Below, one piece after another: positions 39,383-53,727 of a stretch of DNA of 64,000 nucleotides. The DNA is from Rhizobiaceae bacterium MnEN-MB40S (GTDB taxonomy: Bacteria; Pseudomonadota; Alphaproteobacteria; Rhizobiales; Rhizobiaceae). Each line of letters begins with the position of its first letter. Positions within the stretch are counted from its first letter, which is position 1. Below the pieces are notes generated by a model. The model worked only from the letters and a program-made list of their open reading frames with translations. It ran no database searches and was not told where the DNA came from. Made by a program: the position numbers and the translations under genes. Location: positions 310,001 through 374,000 of the forward strand of contig BRLC01000003.1 of assembly GCA_024343425.1 (NCBI GenBank), written 5' to 3'.

Positions 39383-40693
39383 TCAGGTGCTTTTGGTTGT
39401 CCTGCGAGACCGGGTCGAACGCATCGCCGCAGGTTTGGCGGCCGGCGCCGGCTTTTTCGGCGCTTCATTGTGGGTGCGCATGAAGTCGAGGATGCGCGGC
39501 GCGATCTCCGAACGGAAGCGCGATCCGTTGAACACGCCGTAGTGGCCCACCTTGGGCTGCATGTAATGCATGCGCATGTCGTCGGGAATGTTCGGGCAGA
39601 TGTCGTGCGCGGCCTTGGTCTGGCCGACGCCGGAAATGTCGTCATTCTCGCCTTCGACGGTCAACAGCGCCACGCGCTTGATCGCCGACGGATCGATCAG
39701 TTCGTCGCGATGCATGAACTCGCCCTTGGGCAGCGCATGCTGGATGAAGACGCGCTCCACCGTCTGAAGGTAGAACTCGGCCGTCAGATCCATGACGGCG
39801 AGATATTCGTCATAGAATTCGCGGTGTTTTTCAGCCGAATCGCCATCATTGACGACCAGGTGCTGGAAGAAATCCTTCTGCGCGATCATGTGCTTGTCGA
39901 GGTTCATCGACATGAAGCCGGAAAGCTGCAGGAAGCCGGGATAGACTTCGCGCATGAAACCCGGCTGCGGCCACGGCACGCGCATGATGACATTGTCGCG
40001 GAACCACTCGATCGGGCGTTTTTCAGCAAGTTCGTTGACGGCGGTCGGATTCTTGCGCGTGTCGATGGGTCCGCCCATGAGCGTCATCGAGCGCGGAACC
40101 TGACCGTCATTGTGCTTTTCCATCTGCGCCACAGCGGCGAGAACCGGGACGGACGGCTGGCACACGGCCATGACATGAGTGTCTGCGCCCATGAAGTGCA
40201 GCATCGAAATGATGTAGTCGATGAAATCGTCCAGGTCGAAGAAGCCATCCGACAAGGGCACCATGCGGGCGTCCGTCCAGTCGGTGATGTAGACGTCGGC
40301 GTAGGGAAGCAGCGTTTCCACGGTGCCGCGCAGCAATGTCGCGTAATGGCCCGACATCGGCGCGACAATCAGGATCTTCGGGTTCTTGCCGCGATAATTC
40401 GCCGGCATCGACCGTTCGAAATGGATAAGGCTGCAGAAGGGGCGCTCCCACACGATCTTCTCGTGCACGGAAACCTTTTGCGCGTTGATCGAAATTTCAT
40501 CGATGCCGAATTCAGGCTTGCCGTAACGGCGCGTCGTCCGCTCGAACAGTTCGAAGCTGGCCGCCATGGCCCTGCCGAATGTCGTGCGGGAAAACGGATT
40601 GAGCGGATTGGCGTAGGAGATACGCATCGCGTCTGCCGCCGTCCTCCACGGGAACATGGCGGCGTGGCCCAATTCGTAGAACTGATAGAACAT
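39383..40693 (-). CDS. phaZ: Intracellular poly(3-hydroxybutyrate) depolymerase
   Basis: 436 aa, no signal peptide. It has an alpha/beta-hydrolase with the PHB-depolymerase cysteine nucleophile in MAVCQPSVPV (Cys178, close to Cys183 of Ralstonia PhaZ1 as I recall it), an Asp in VEGENDDISG and a His in PKVGHYGVFNG, completing the triad. It degrades stored PHB granules. A Lys/Ala/Pro-rich tail follows residue ~415, like PHA-granule binding tails. It implies that the organism stores PHB; phaC is not in this window. Confidence 0.94.
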   Translation of the reverse strand: MFYQFYELGHAAMFPWRTAADAMRISYANPLNPFSRTTFGRAMAASFELFERTTRRYGKPEFGIDEISINAQKVSVHEKIVWERPFCSLIHFERSMPANYRGKNPKILIVAPMSGHYATLLRGTVETLLPYADVYITDWTDARMVPLSDGFFDLDDFIDYIISMLHFMGADTHVMAVCQPSVPVLAAVAQMEKHNDGQVPRSMTLMGGPIDTRKNPTAVNELAEKRPIEWFRDNVIMRVPWPQPGFMREVYPGFLQLSGFMSMNLDKHMIAQKDFFQHLVVNDGDSAEKHREFYDEYLAVMDLTAEFYLQTVERVFIQHALPKGEFMHRDELIDPSAIKRVALLTVEGENDDISGVGQTKAAHDICPNIPDDMRMHYMQPKVGHYGVFNGSRFRSEIAPRILDFMRTHNEAPKKPAPAAKPAAMRSTRSRRTTKST

Positions 40694-40891
40694 ATGCGAT
40701 CAAACCTCTGCGGGACGCAAACCGCCGATTTTTCGCCAAGCTCATGCGTCGGGATCGGCAGACCCGGATCAGCCGAGCCAAACTAACATTTTTTTGCTGC
40801 GACGCAACAGCGCGAATCAACTGTTACGTAACTATCTGTTCTGGTTGTCTTTTTCTCTCCAGTACGCGGCTCTGAGAGGCAATGCCGCCCG

Positions 40892-44913
<4,022 letters not shown>

Positions 44914-44983
44914 TAACAAATATCCGGACTGGAGTTCCCGTGCGCCGCAAAAGCAGCGCAAGCCGGAAGAGACCTGTGAAAGC

Positions 44984-45163
44984 TTACTTCGCGGTGTCCG
45001 CTGCGAATTCCTGCGCGCACGGATCAACGCCGTAGGACGGCGCGCAGCCGGCCTTGCTGGCCGTCACGAAATGCGGCGCCGCGAATGCGCCGGCCAGGAT
45101 GATTGCGCCCGCCACGATGAAGGACGTGACGATTGTCCTGCCGAGTGATTTCTGTTCGGCCAT
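44984..45163 (-). CDS. Small membrane peptide, 59 aa, function unknown
   Basis: A 59-aa frame with a very good ribosome binding site (GGAGAGG, spacing 4, before ATG 45163). The N-terminus is MAEQKSLGRT, followed by one strongly hydrophobic helix (about residues 11-29) and a short tail with two cysteines seven apart (GCAPSYGVDPC). This predicts a single-span inner-membrane or exported peptide with a possible intramolecular disulfide. I do not recognise the family. Convergent with the P450 gene; 220 bp from the next gene on the minus strand. Confidence 0.7.
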   Translation of the reverse strand: MAEQKSLGRTIVTSFIVAGAIILAGAFAAPHFVTASKAGCAPSYGVDPCAQEFAADTAK

Positions 45164-45387
45164 GCTGCCTCTCCGGTTATACGGGCGTTCCCCAACGCCG
45201 CCTTGTCAGACGATAATCCGCCTTGGAAGCAATCGTTCGACCACTCCGCCTCAGCGAAATCTAGCAAGGAAATACTAACGAAACCTCACGCGATTTAACG
45301 TGGCAAACAACACACTTCAATGACATTCTGGCCACAGTCGAGTAACTAGAATGCATTTTTGAAGAAAAAGTTCCGAACAGTCAGAAA

Positions 45388-45411
45388 AGCGTCCGCCGTC
45401 AGACGGGCGCT
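45388..45411 (-). terminator. Likely terminator overlapping the stop of the NDUFA9-like gene
   Basis: On the minus strand AGCGCCCGTC pairs with GGCGGACGCT (nine of ten pairs, one wobble, one mismatch) and is followed by TTTTCTGA. It includes the TGA stop codon. Confidence 0.45.
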
Positions 45412-46376
45412 CCGCGGGTGAACTGGCCGGCCGGCCGGAATCGAACCAGGTAGGAGGGCAAAACTGACTCGATGGTTGCGGGAACGATGCCCATGCCTTC
45501 CAGGGTCCGGCCTTCAGCGATCGCGGCGTCCGAGACGATCGTGTCGCCCTTGAGCAGTTGCACCTGGTCGTAGGTGAGCATCGGATCGATGAGCGGAACA
45601 AGCGACATCAGACGCCCCAAGAGGCCGGCGACAGGCCATGGAATATTGGCGTAGACGCGCTGGCGACGAATGACCTCGAGCATGTAGTCCAGACATTCCT
45701 TGAAGGTCAGCACTTCGGCGCCGCCGAGCTCCCAGGTCTTGCCACGCTCGATCGCTCCATCGACATCGCGGGCAAACGCTTCCGCGACATCGACAACATA
45801 GACCGGCTGAAATTTGGTTTCGCCGCCGCCAATCAGCGGAAGGAAGGGCGAGAAACGCGCCATATCCGCGAATTTGTTGAAGAATTCGTCTTCCGGTCCG
45901 AAGATCACGGAGGGGCGCATGATCGTCGTGTCCGGCAGAATTTCGCGGATCGCCTGTTCGGCGAGGCCCTTGGTGCGGGCGTAATCGGACTCGCTCTCGG
46001 GATCGGCGCCGATCGCCGACATGTGCGTCAGCGGCACGCCGGCGGCGCGACAGGCCTCGGCGACGGCCCGGGCGCCGAAATCCTGGACGCTGTCGAAGGT
46101 GTTGGCGCCTTTCGGAAACAGGATGCCGACGAGATTGACGACATGGTCGGACCCGGCGACGGCCCGATCCACGGAGGCGCGGTTGCGCAGATTGGCCTGG
46201 ACGCCGACGATCTGTCCGACATTGCCGAGCGGCTGAAGAAAGCCTGCAAGGTCAGGGCGGCGAACGGCGACGCGGATATAATATCCCCGGCGGGTCAGCG
46301 CCTGGACGAGATGGCGGCCGACGAAACCCGAACCGCCGAATACGGTGACCACTTTCGGAGATTTGCGTGTCATCAT
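45399..46376 (-). CDS. NAD(P)-binding atypical SDR, complex I NDUFA9-like
   Basis: 325 aa. It has the Rossmann motif VVTVFGGSGFVGRHLVQAL (GGxGFxG) at the N-terminus, VVNLVGILF, a YARTKGLAE in place of the classical YxxxK (Tyr and Lys kept), and MRPSVIFGPEDEFFNKFA. This set is typical of the complex I 39-kDa (NDUFA9)-like proteins of alphaproteobacteria, which bind NADPH structurally; a direct role in the respiratory chain is inferred. ATG at 46376 follows GGCAGG. Separated from the GNAT gene by about 90 bp. Confidence 0.88.
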   Translation of the reverse strand: MMTRKSPKVVTVFGGSGFVGRHLVQALTRRGYYIRVAVRRPDLAGFLQPLGNVGQIVGVQANLRNRASVDRAVAGSDHVVNLVGILFPKGANTFDSVQDFGARAVAEACRAAGVPLTHMSAIGADPESESDYARTKGLAEQAIREILPDTTIMRPSVIFGPEDEFFNKFADMARFSPFLPLIGGGETKFQPVYVVDVAEAFARDVDGAIERGKTWELGGAEVLTFKECLDYMLEVIRRQRVYANIPWPVAGLLGRLMSLVPLIDPMLTYDQVQLLKGDTIVSDAAIAEGRTLEGMGIVPATIESVLPSYLVRFRPAGQFTRGAPV

Positions 46377-46464
46377 GATGCGTACCTGCCTTCGAAACGT
46401 TGCCTCCGTCATACGGAAATCCGACGCCGAGGTGAAGTCCCGGCGGACCGAATCATCAAATATG

Positions 46465-46986
46465 TCAGGGACGGCGAACCATCAATATCCGGCTGGCCGG
46501 ATCCAGGCCTTCCGGCGCCTCGTCGTGGAACCGGTCGCGCAATTGCCGCGGCGCCTGATCGAGCGGCAACTCGACAAATCCGCGCCGACGATAAAACGGG
46601 GCGTTGAACGCAACGCAGCGGAACGTCGACAGCGCGCAGCGGGCTGCGCCATGGCTGCGCGCGCGCCGTATATAGGCGTCCAGAAGGGCGGCGCCCACGC
46701 CCCGGCCCTGATGATCGGGATGCACCGACAATTCCCGTAGATACAGACAGTCGACCAGGTCGAGAGCGGCCGCGAACCCGATCGGCCGGTCGCCTTCGTC
46801 GACTGCGACGAAGACCGGACCGCCCGACAGGACAGGCATGAAATCCTCCAGGGGAACGGGCGGGTGTTCCGCGATTGCGGCAATCGCCGGATCGGGAACC
46901 GTTGCGAACAGACCCGCGGCGGCATGCTCTATGTGATGAAGGAGCGGCGGATCGCCGGTTTGCATTTCCCGTATGCGGACGGACAT
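46465..46986 (-). CDS. GNAT-family N-acetyltransferase
   Basis: 173 aa with the acetyl-CoA binding motif A, LSVHPDHQGRGVGAALLDA (Q/RxxGxG/A), followed by AFNAPFYRRRGF, the standard GNAT C-terminal motif. Whether it acetylates a protein, antibiotic or small amine cannot be told. The start ATG at 46986 is 30 bp downstream of the DUF1330 stop, so it is probably co-transcribed with it. Confidence 0.88.
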   Translation of the reverse strand: MSVRIREMQTGDPPLLHHIEHAAAGLFATVPDPAIAAIAEHPPVPLEDFMPVLSGGPVFVAVDEGDRPIGFAAALDLVDCLYLRELSVHPDHQGRGVGAALLDAYIRRARSHGAARCALSTFRCVAFNAPFYRRRGFVELPLDQAPRQLRDRFHDEAPEGLDPASRILMVRRP

Positions 46987-47016
46987 GATGGACGCCCCGA
47001 CGCATTGTCGCAGGTT

Positions 47017-47304
47017 CTAGCAGCCTTCGACGATGACGAGTTCGGCGTCCGCAACACTCTGGCGAATGGCGCGGGCGGCTGTGTATTCGGGCGAATTGTA
47101 GCAATCGAGCGCATCCTGTTTCGATGCGAATTCGATGACGACGTTGCGTCCGCGGTTCGAACCTTCCAGATCCTCGAAGGCACCGCCGCGGGCGAGAAAC
47201 TTCGCGCCGTAGCGTTCGAAGGCGGGCTTTGCGCCAGCCACGTAATCCTTGTAGCGCTCCGGGTCGCGCACATCGACGCGGGCGATCCAATAGGCTTTCG
47301 TCAT
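47017..47304 (-). CDS. DUF1330 family protein
   Basis: 95 aa with the ferredoxin-like alpha/beta-barrel layout of DUF1330 (YWIARVDVRDPERYKDYVAG; FLARGGAFEDLEGS; VVIEFASKQDALDCYNSPEY). Small stand-alone domains of this type form dimers; function unknown. ATG at 47304, 36 bp below pyrF on the same strand. Confidence 0.9.
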   Translation of the reverse strand: MTKAYWIARVDVRDPERYKDYVAGAKPAFERYGAKFLARGGAFEDLEGSNRGRNVVIEFASKQDALDCYNSPEYTAARAIRQSVADAELVIVEGC

Positions 47305-47340
47305 TGTTCGTTTCCTCCGGTAGAGCGTCTCATGGAACCG

Positions 47341-48039
47341 TTACGCAGGGACATAATCCATCTCGGCGAGAATGGCGCGCGCCGCCGCCGCGGGATCGGC
47401 CGCCTTGACGATCGGCCGCGCCACGACCAGATGGCTGGCGCCGGCCTTCAGGGCGTCCGCCGGCGCGACGACCCGCTTCTGGTCGCCATGATCGGCGCCC
47501 GCCGGACGAATGCCAGGCGTGACGACGGCCATGTCCGGTCCGACAATGTCGCGGACATTCGCTGCTTCGCGGGCCGAACAGACAACGCCGCCCATGCCGG
47601 CGTCGCGCGCCTGTTTCGCCCGCCTTCCAACCAGCGTAGCCGGATCGTCCGCGTAACCGGCGTCCTTGAGATCGTCCGCGTCCATGGATGTCAGCACGGT
47701 GACGCCGAGCAGGCAGAGATCTGAGCCGCGCGCCGCATCAACGGCCGCCGCCATGGCCTTTGGATAGGCGTGCAAGGTCAGCATGGAAACATTCATCGCG
47801 ACGACGTTTTCGACGCCTCTGGCCACCGTATTGTCGATGTCTAGGAGTTTCATGTCGAGGAATACTTTTTTGCCGGAGGCGATCAGGTCGCGAGCGAATT
47901 CCAGTCCTCCCGCGAAAACGAGCTGATAGCCGATCTTGTAGAAAACGACCGTGTCATCCAGCGCCGAGACGACCTTTTCCGCTTCGCCGATCGTGGGAAG
48001 GTCCAATCCGACTATCAGTCTGTCCCGCACCGGTTGCAT
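47341..48039 (-). CDS. pyrF: Orotidine-5'-phosphate decarboxylase
   Basis: A 232-aa final enzyme of UMP synthesis. It has LIVGLDLPT at the N-terminus, the catalytic [15 protein letters not shown] (Asp-x-Lys-x-x-Asp), the GVTVLTSMD loop and the phosphate gripper [19 protein letters not shown] at 48039 follows GGAGACGAGG; the open frame runs further up but without homology. Between the flavin reductase and DUF1330 on the minus strand. Confidence 0.96.
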   Translation of the reverse strand: MQPVRDRLIVGLDLPTIGEAEKVVSALDDTVVFYKIGYQLVFAGGLEFARDLIASGKKVFLDMKLLDIDNTVARGVENVVAMNVSMLTLHAYPKAMAAAVDAARGSDLCLLGVTVLTSMDADDLKDAGYADDPATLVGRRAKQARDAGMGGVVCSAREAANVRDIVGPDMAVVTPGIRPAGADHGDQKRVVAPADALKAGASHLVVARPIVKAADPAAAARAILAEMDYVPA

Positions 48040-48100
48040 TCGCCTCGTCTCCTGTAATGCCGAATCCGCATGATCCGTTTGGCATGCCGGACCGTCGGGT

Positions 48101-48688
48101 TCAAGCCGGGCGGGTGGTTTTTCGGAACGCCTGCGCGCGTTCGTAGAGCTGCAGGCAGGTTTTTTCGAGATCGGCGCGATCCTGACCATCCTGCGGCCAG
48201 CCGTCCTCGTCGAAGGCGAGGTCGGATTTGCCGACGCAGCACTGCGCGGCGATGACGTCGGCGTCGAGACGCATCAGCATCCGGCGCAACTGATCGGCGA
48301 CCGGACCCGCCTCTCCTTCGGCGCCGCCCGCCGCCACAAGCCCGACAACACGGTCCCGCCAGGGCTGCGCCGGGCGCTCACCGGCGCTTGCGCGCGCGGT
48401 CCAGGCAATGAGATTGACGAGCAGGGGCGGGACGACGTCGTGAAGCGAGGGACTCGATATCAGCACGGCGTCGTGATGGCGGATCATGTCGCCCAGCCGG
48501 GCGGCGATCTGTGGAACCACCGTGGCGTTGGGCCCGTCAGTGACCATCGGCAAGGGGTGGTCCAGCGGCGAGACCCGCGTGACTTCCGCCCCGCGCTGGG
48601 CGAGCACAAGCTGGGCCGCGTTGGCGAGCCGGTTGGCAGGCGAACCGAAATTCAAGGATCCTGCGAGAACGAGTATGCGCGGCACCAT
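48101..48688 (-). CDS. NADPH-dependent FMN reductase family protein
   Basis: 195 aa of flavodoxin-like fold. The phosphate-binding loop [17 protein letters not shown] at the N-terminus, the [20 protein letters not shown] flavin segment and a [10 protein letters not shown] loop fit the SsuE/ChrR-type NAD(P)H:FMN reductases. ATG at 48688 follows GGAG by 9 nt; an ATG at 48718 overlaps the pmtA stop (TGATG) and would add ten residues. Physiological partner unknown. Confidence 0.88.
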   Translation of the reverse strand: MVPRILVLAGSLNFGSPANRLANAAQLVLAQRGAEVTRVSPLDHPLPMVTDGPNATVVPQIAARLGDMIRHHDAVLISSPSLHDVVPPLLVNLIAWTARASAGERPAQPWRDRVVGLVAAGGAEGEAGPVADQLRRMLMRLDADVIAAQCCVGKSDLAFDEDGWPQDGQDRADLEKTCLQLYERAQAFRKTTRPA

Positions 48689-48717
48689 TGATTGACGCTC
48701 CGGCGTCCTTCTGTTCA

Positions 48718-49323
48718 TCAGGCCCGACGATAAATCCACATCTGGGCCGGCGGAATATTCCGGATTTCGACGCCGAAGCGTTCGACGGTATAGCGGCCGC
48801 GCCCGGCCGGAACCGGCGAGGTTGGACCGTAGGAGAACTGAATCATCGGCCGGCCATGCGCGATGCGACCGAGACAATCCTCGACCAGCGCAATGCGTTC
48901 GCCGACGCTGAAATTCAGAAGCGGCAGTCCGGAAATCACGCAGTCGAACCGGTTGTGGCCAAGTCCGGCCAGCGTCTTGTCGAGATTGAAGGCGTCGCCC
49001 TGTATGACCTTGATTTCGGGATGTTCGGCTTCGAGAAGCCGGCAGAAATGATCGGAATATTCGACTGCGACAATGCGTTCCGACGGCAGGCCGCGCCGCA
49101 ACAAAGCCCGGGTAACGACGCCGGTGCCCGGACCCAGCTCCAGAACGGGCAGTCCCGAGGCCGCGCTGGCGACGCTTGCCATCCGACGCGCCATGAAGAC
49201 GGACGTCGGAACGATAGCGCCTACGGATTTCGGCTGACTGACGAGACCCTTGAAAAAGCGCAGATTACGACTCAGATGCGTGGTCAGATGCCGCGGCAGG
49301 TTCGTGTGCTTGCCCAACGCCAT
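48718..49323 (-). CDS. pmtA: Phosphatidylethanolamine N-methyltransferase (rhizobial PmtA type)
   Basis: A 201-aa class I SAM methyltransferase that methylates PE stepwise to phosphatidylcholine at the inner membrane. It has the N-terminal FKGLVSQPKSVGAIVPTS, SAM motif VLELGPGTGVVTRALL, VIQGDAF, CVISGLPLLNF and the C-terminal RNIPPAQMWIYRR, all as in the rhizobial-type PmtA. The SAH product is recycled by AhcY. It starts 13 bp after dnaJ, so it is likely read from the dnaKJ transcript as well. Confidence 0.93.
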   Translation of the reverse strand: MALGKHTNLPRHLTTHLSRNLRFFKGLVSQPKSVGAIVPTSVFMARRMASVASAASGLPVLELGPGTGVVTRALLRRGLPSERIVAVEYSDHFCRLLEAEHPEIKVIQGDAFNLDKTLAGLGHNRFDCVISGLPLLNFSVGERIALVEDCLGRIAHGRPMIQFSYGPTSPVPAGRGRYTVERFGVEIRNIPPAQMWIYRRA

Positions 49324-49336
49324 CTCCGGTTTCGTA

Positions 49337-50476
49337 TCAATCGCTGAGCGTGTCGAAAAAATGCCGCATCTTCGAAAAGAAGCCGTGTGATTCCGGATTG
49401 TTTTCGTGGGACGAGATCGATTCGAACTCCTCCAGAAGCTCGCGCTGCCTGCGTGTCAGCTTCTGCGGCGTCTCGATCGAGATCTGGATGTACAGATCGC
49501 CCATCTGGGATGAGCGCAGCACAGGCATGCCCTTGGATTTGAGCCGGAACTGGCGGCCGGTCTGCGTGCCTTCGGGAACCTTGACGCGCGTCTTCGCGCC
49601 ATCCAGCGTGACCACATCGAACTGTCCGCCGAGGGCGGCCGTCGTCATGGAAACCGGGACATTGCAATAGAGATCCGCGCCGTCGCGCTGGAAGAACTGG
49701 TGGGGCTTGACCGACAGAAAGATGTAGAGGTCGCCGGCCGGACCGCTGCGCAAGCCGGCTTCGCCTTCGCCAGCCAGCCGGATGCGCGTGCCGTCCTCGA
49801 TGCCCGCCGGAATGTTGACAGACAGGCTGCGTTCTTCGGTGACGCGACCCTGGCCCGAACATTTTTGGCACGGGTCGGCAATCGTTTCGCCGCGGCCGTG
49901 GCAGGTCGGGCAGGTGCGCTCGACCGAGAAGAACCCTTGAGAAGCGCGAACCCGGCCGGAACCACCGCATGTGGCGCAGGTGGTCGGGCTCGAACCGGGC
50001 TTGGCGCCGCTTCCCGAACACTCGTCGCACTGTATGGAGGTCGGCACGCGGATCTGCGCGGTCTTGCCTGTGAACGCCTCCTCGAGGCTGATCTCCATGT
50101 TGTAGCGCAAATCGCCGCCGCGCTCGCGTCCGCCGGACGAACGACGCTGGCGACCGCCACCCATCATTTCGCCGAAAATATCCTCGAAGATATCCGAGAA
50201 ACCGCCGCCTCCGCCGCCGAAGCCGCCGTTGAAGCCTCCGCCTCCGCCGCCCTCGAAGGCGGCGTGACCAAACTGGTCGTAGGCCGCGCGCTTCTGCGGA
50301 TCCTTCAGCGTCTCGTAAGCCTCGTTGACTTCCTTGAAACGGCGCTCAGCGTCTGCATCGTCCGGATTCTTGTCCGGATGGAACTTCATCGCCAGACGCC
50401 GGAAGGCGCTCTTCAGATCCTTGTCCGTTGCGCTGCGCGAGACGCCAAGCGTTTCGTAAAAATCCGCCTTAGCCAT
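49337..50476 (-). CDS. dnaJ: DnaJ (Hsp40) co-chaperone
   Basis: 379 aa. It has a J domain with HPD ([16 protein letters not shown], residues ~35), a Gly/Phe-rich linker with GGGGG runs, and four CxxCxGxG zinc repeats ([32 protein letters not shown], between ~140 and 205), followed by the C-terminal substrate domains. It stimulates DnaK ATPase. 227 bp downstream of dnaK with an intrinsic terminator in between, so partial read-through or a separate start is expected. Confidence 0.98.
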   Translation of the reverse strand: MAKADFYETLGVSRSATDKDLKSAFRRLAMKFHPDKNPDDADAERRFKEVNEAYETLKDPQKRAAYDQFGHAAFEGGGGGGFNGGFGGGGGGFSDIFEDIFGEMMGGGRQRRSSGGRERGGDLRYNMEISLEEAFTGKTAQIRVPTSIQCDECSGSGAKPGSSPTTCATCGGSGRVRASQGFFSVERTCPTCHGRGETIADPCQKCSGQGRVTEERSLSVNIPAGIEDGTRIRLAGEGEAGLRSGPAGDLYIFLSVKPHQFFQRDGADLYCNVPVSMTTAALGGQFDVVTLDGAKTRVKVPEGTQTGRQFRLKSKGMPVLRSSQMGDLYIQISIETPQKLTRRQRELLEEFESISSHENNPESHGFFSKMRHFFDTLSD

Positions 50477-50654
50477 TCACGTGCTCCGCAGACAAATTCT
50501 CGTTCATTTTCCGTTTGCCATCGCGTTCCGGAAGACCGTCGAATACGGTCCGGCTGAATGGGGTGCTATTCATCCTGACCAATTTCGTACAGTTCGTTAT
50601 CCAAGTAAATAATCAACTGCGGCCTGGGGATCACTATTGTTTCCCAGACAACAG

Positions 50655-50692
50655 AAAAACCGGCGCGAACGGCCCAAGCCGCTCGCGCCGGT
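50655..50692 (-). terminator. Intrinsic terminator between dnaK and dnaJ
   Basis: On the minus strand a 10-bp stem ACCGGCGCGA / TCGCGCCGGT (50659-50692), extended by an inner CGGC/GCCG pairing, is followed by TTTTTCTG. Its position just past dnaK suggests attenuation of dnaJ relative to dnaK. Confidence 0.88.
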
Positions 50693-50703
50693 CATCATGA
50701 TGA

Positions 50704-52635
<1,932 letters not shown>

Positions 52636-52745
52636 GTTTCATACTCCTTGAAGCGAACCGCCCGGACCCGTTGAGGCATTCCGATTGGCAGTCCCTAGCA
52701 TAGTCTCTTATTCCCCCGGCGCGTGCGCATGCGCCAGTGTTGCTG

Positions 52746-52777
52746 CGTATATAAGAAAGCCGTTTTCGGACTGCAAG
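52746..52777 (-). promoter_or_regulatory. Sigma-32 (RpoH) heat-shock promoter of dnaK
   Basis: On the minus strand CTTG (52777-52774), an 18-nt spacer, then CTTATATACG (52755-52746). This is an exact fit to the alphaproteobacterial heat-shock consensus CTTG-N17/18-CYTATNTNNG. It predicts a dnaK leader of about 105 nt. Confidence 0.88.
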
Positions 52778-52918
52778 ACGGATTTAAAATTCGGTCGAAG
52801 CCCGAATGTGACGCCGCGAGTAGCATTGTGCCCGGTTGCATGCAATAGCCGGAGACGCACGCTGTGCCGGAAGGCGCAACGCGACCGCTGCACGGGACGG
52901 ACCGTAACCGTCGAATTG

Positions 52919-53533
52919 TCAGAAGCGGTAGCCGATACGCGCGCCGACGGATTCGAGACCCGGATTGGTGTAGGCCAGATTGGCGTTGGAGAAGTGATTG
53001 TAGAAAATTTCCATCGTCACATCCGACGTGATGTCGTAACCCACGCTCGCCTGGAGATGGAACAGATACTCCGAACCGAGATCCTTGGTGACGCCGTTCG
53101 CGCTCGTGGTGATCTGCGAACTGACCCAGGCGCCGCCGCCGCTGAATCCGATATAGAGCTTCGGCGTGAAATAGGCCTGCCAGTTCAAACCGGCGTAGAC
53201 GGTGTGAATGGCGTCGTCGGAAATGGCGATATCCGTGCCGAGATACACCCTCGGCGATCCGATGAAGGACAGCACATCGAAGGTCGGCGCCAGAATTTCC
53301 GCATTGACGACGCCGCCGCTGAAGTCGCTCGGCGTGGCCGGACCCCAATCGTAGACGCCTCCGCCGAGGCGAACTTCCCAATAGTCGGAGTTCTTGCCGA
53401 AGACGATGCCGCGATGAACAAGCTCGTCAGCCGGAGCCGGTTCGCTCGCCGGCGTAATGTCGGCCGCACTGGCGCTGGCGGCAAGCAGTAGAAAACCTGC
53501 CACACTCAATAAGAGCCGGTGAAATGGCCGCAT
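52919..53533 (-). CDS. pagL: PagL-like lipid A 3-O-deacylase (acyloxyacyl hydrolase family)
   Basis: 204 aa with a signal peptide (residues 1-23, cut at ASAADI) and an outer-membrane beta-barrel ending in aromatic Phe (GARIGYRF). The PagL active site is intact: His180, Ser182 and Glu194 in YNHFSNANLAYTNPGLES, with exactly the H-x-S and 12-residue S-to-E spacing of Pseudomonas PagL (126/128/140). It should remove the 3-O acyl chain of lipid A, altering LPS. Divergent or regulatory partners not seen; it stands alone upstream of the PBP gene. Confidence 0.87.
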   Translation of the reverse strand: MRPFHRLLLSVAGFLLLAASASAADITPASEPAPADELVHRGIVFGKNSDYWEVRLGGGVYDWGPATPSDFSGGVVNAEILAPTFDVLSFIGSPRVYLGTDIAISDDAIHTVYAGLNWQAYFTPKLYIGFSGGGAWVSSQITTSANGVTKDLGSEYLFHLQASVGYDITSDVTMEIFYNHFSNANLAYTNPGLESVGARIGYRF

Positions 53534-53727
53534 GTTTTGGATGTCCCCTAACTCGATTAACGATTCTTAACAGAACGCGGACGGGCCGATAATTCAAGGG
53601 GTTTGTAGAAAAGCGTTCGCAAAGAAAAATATGTGTTGTATTTCGGCATCAGTTGCGGCGGATTTTCGTCCGCCAAACAGGCTTTCCGCACTTGAAATCG
53701 ACCGAATACATGCAGTTTCAAGATTTT

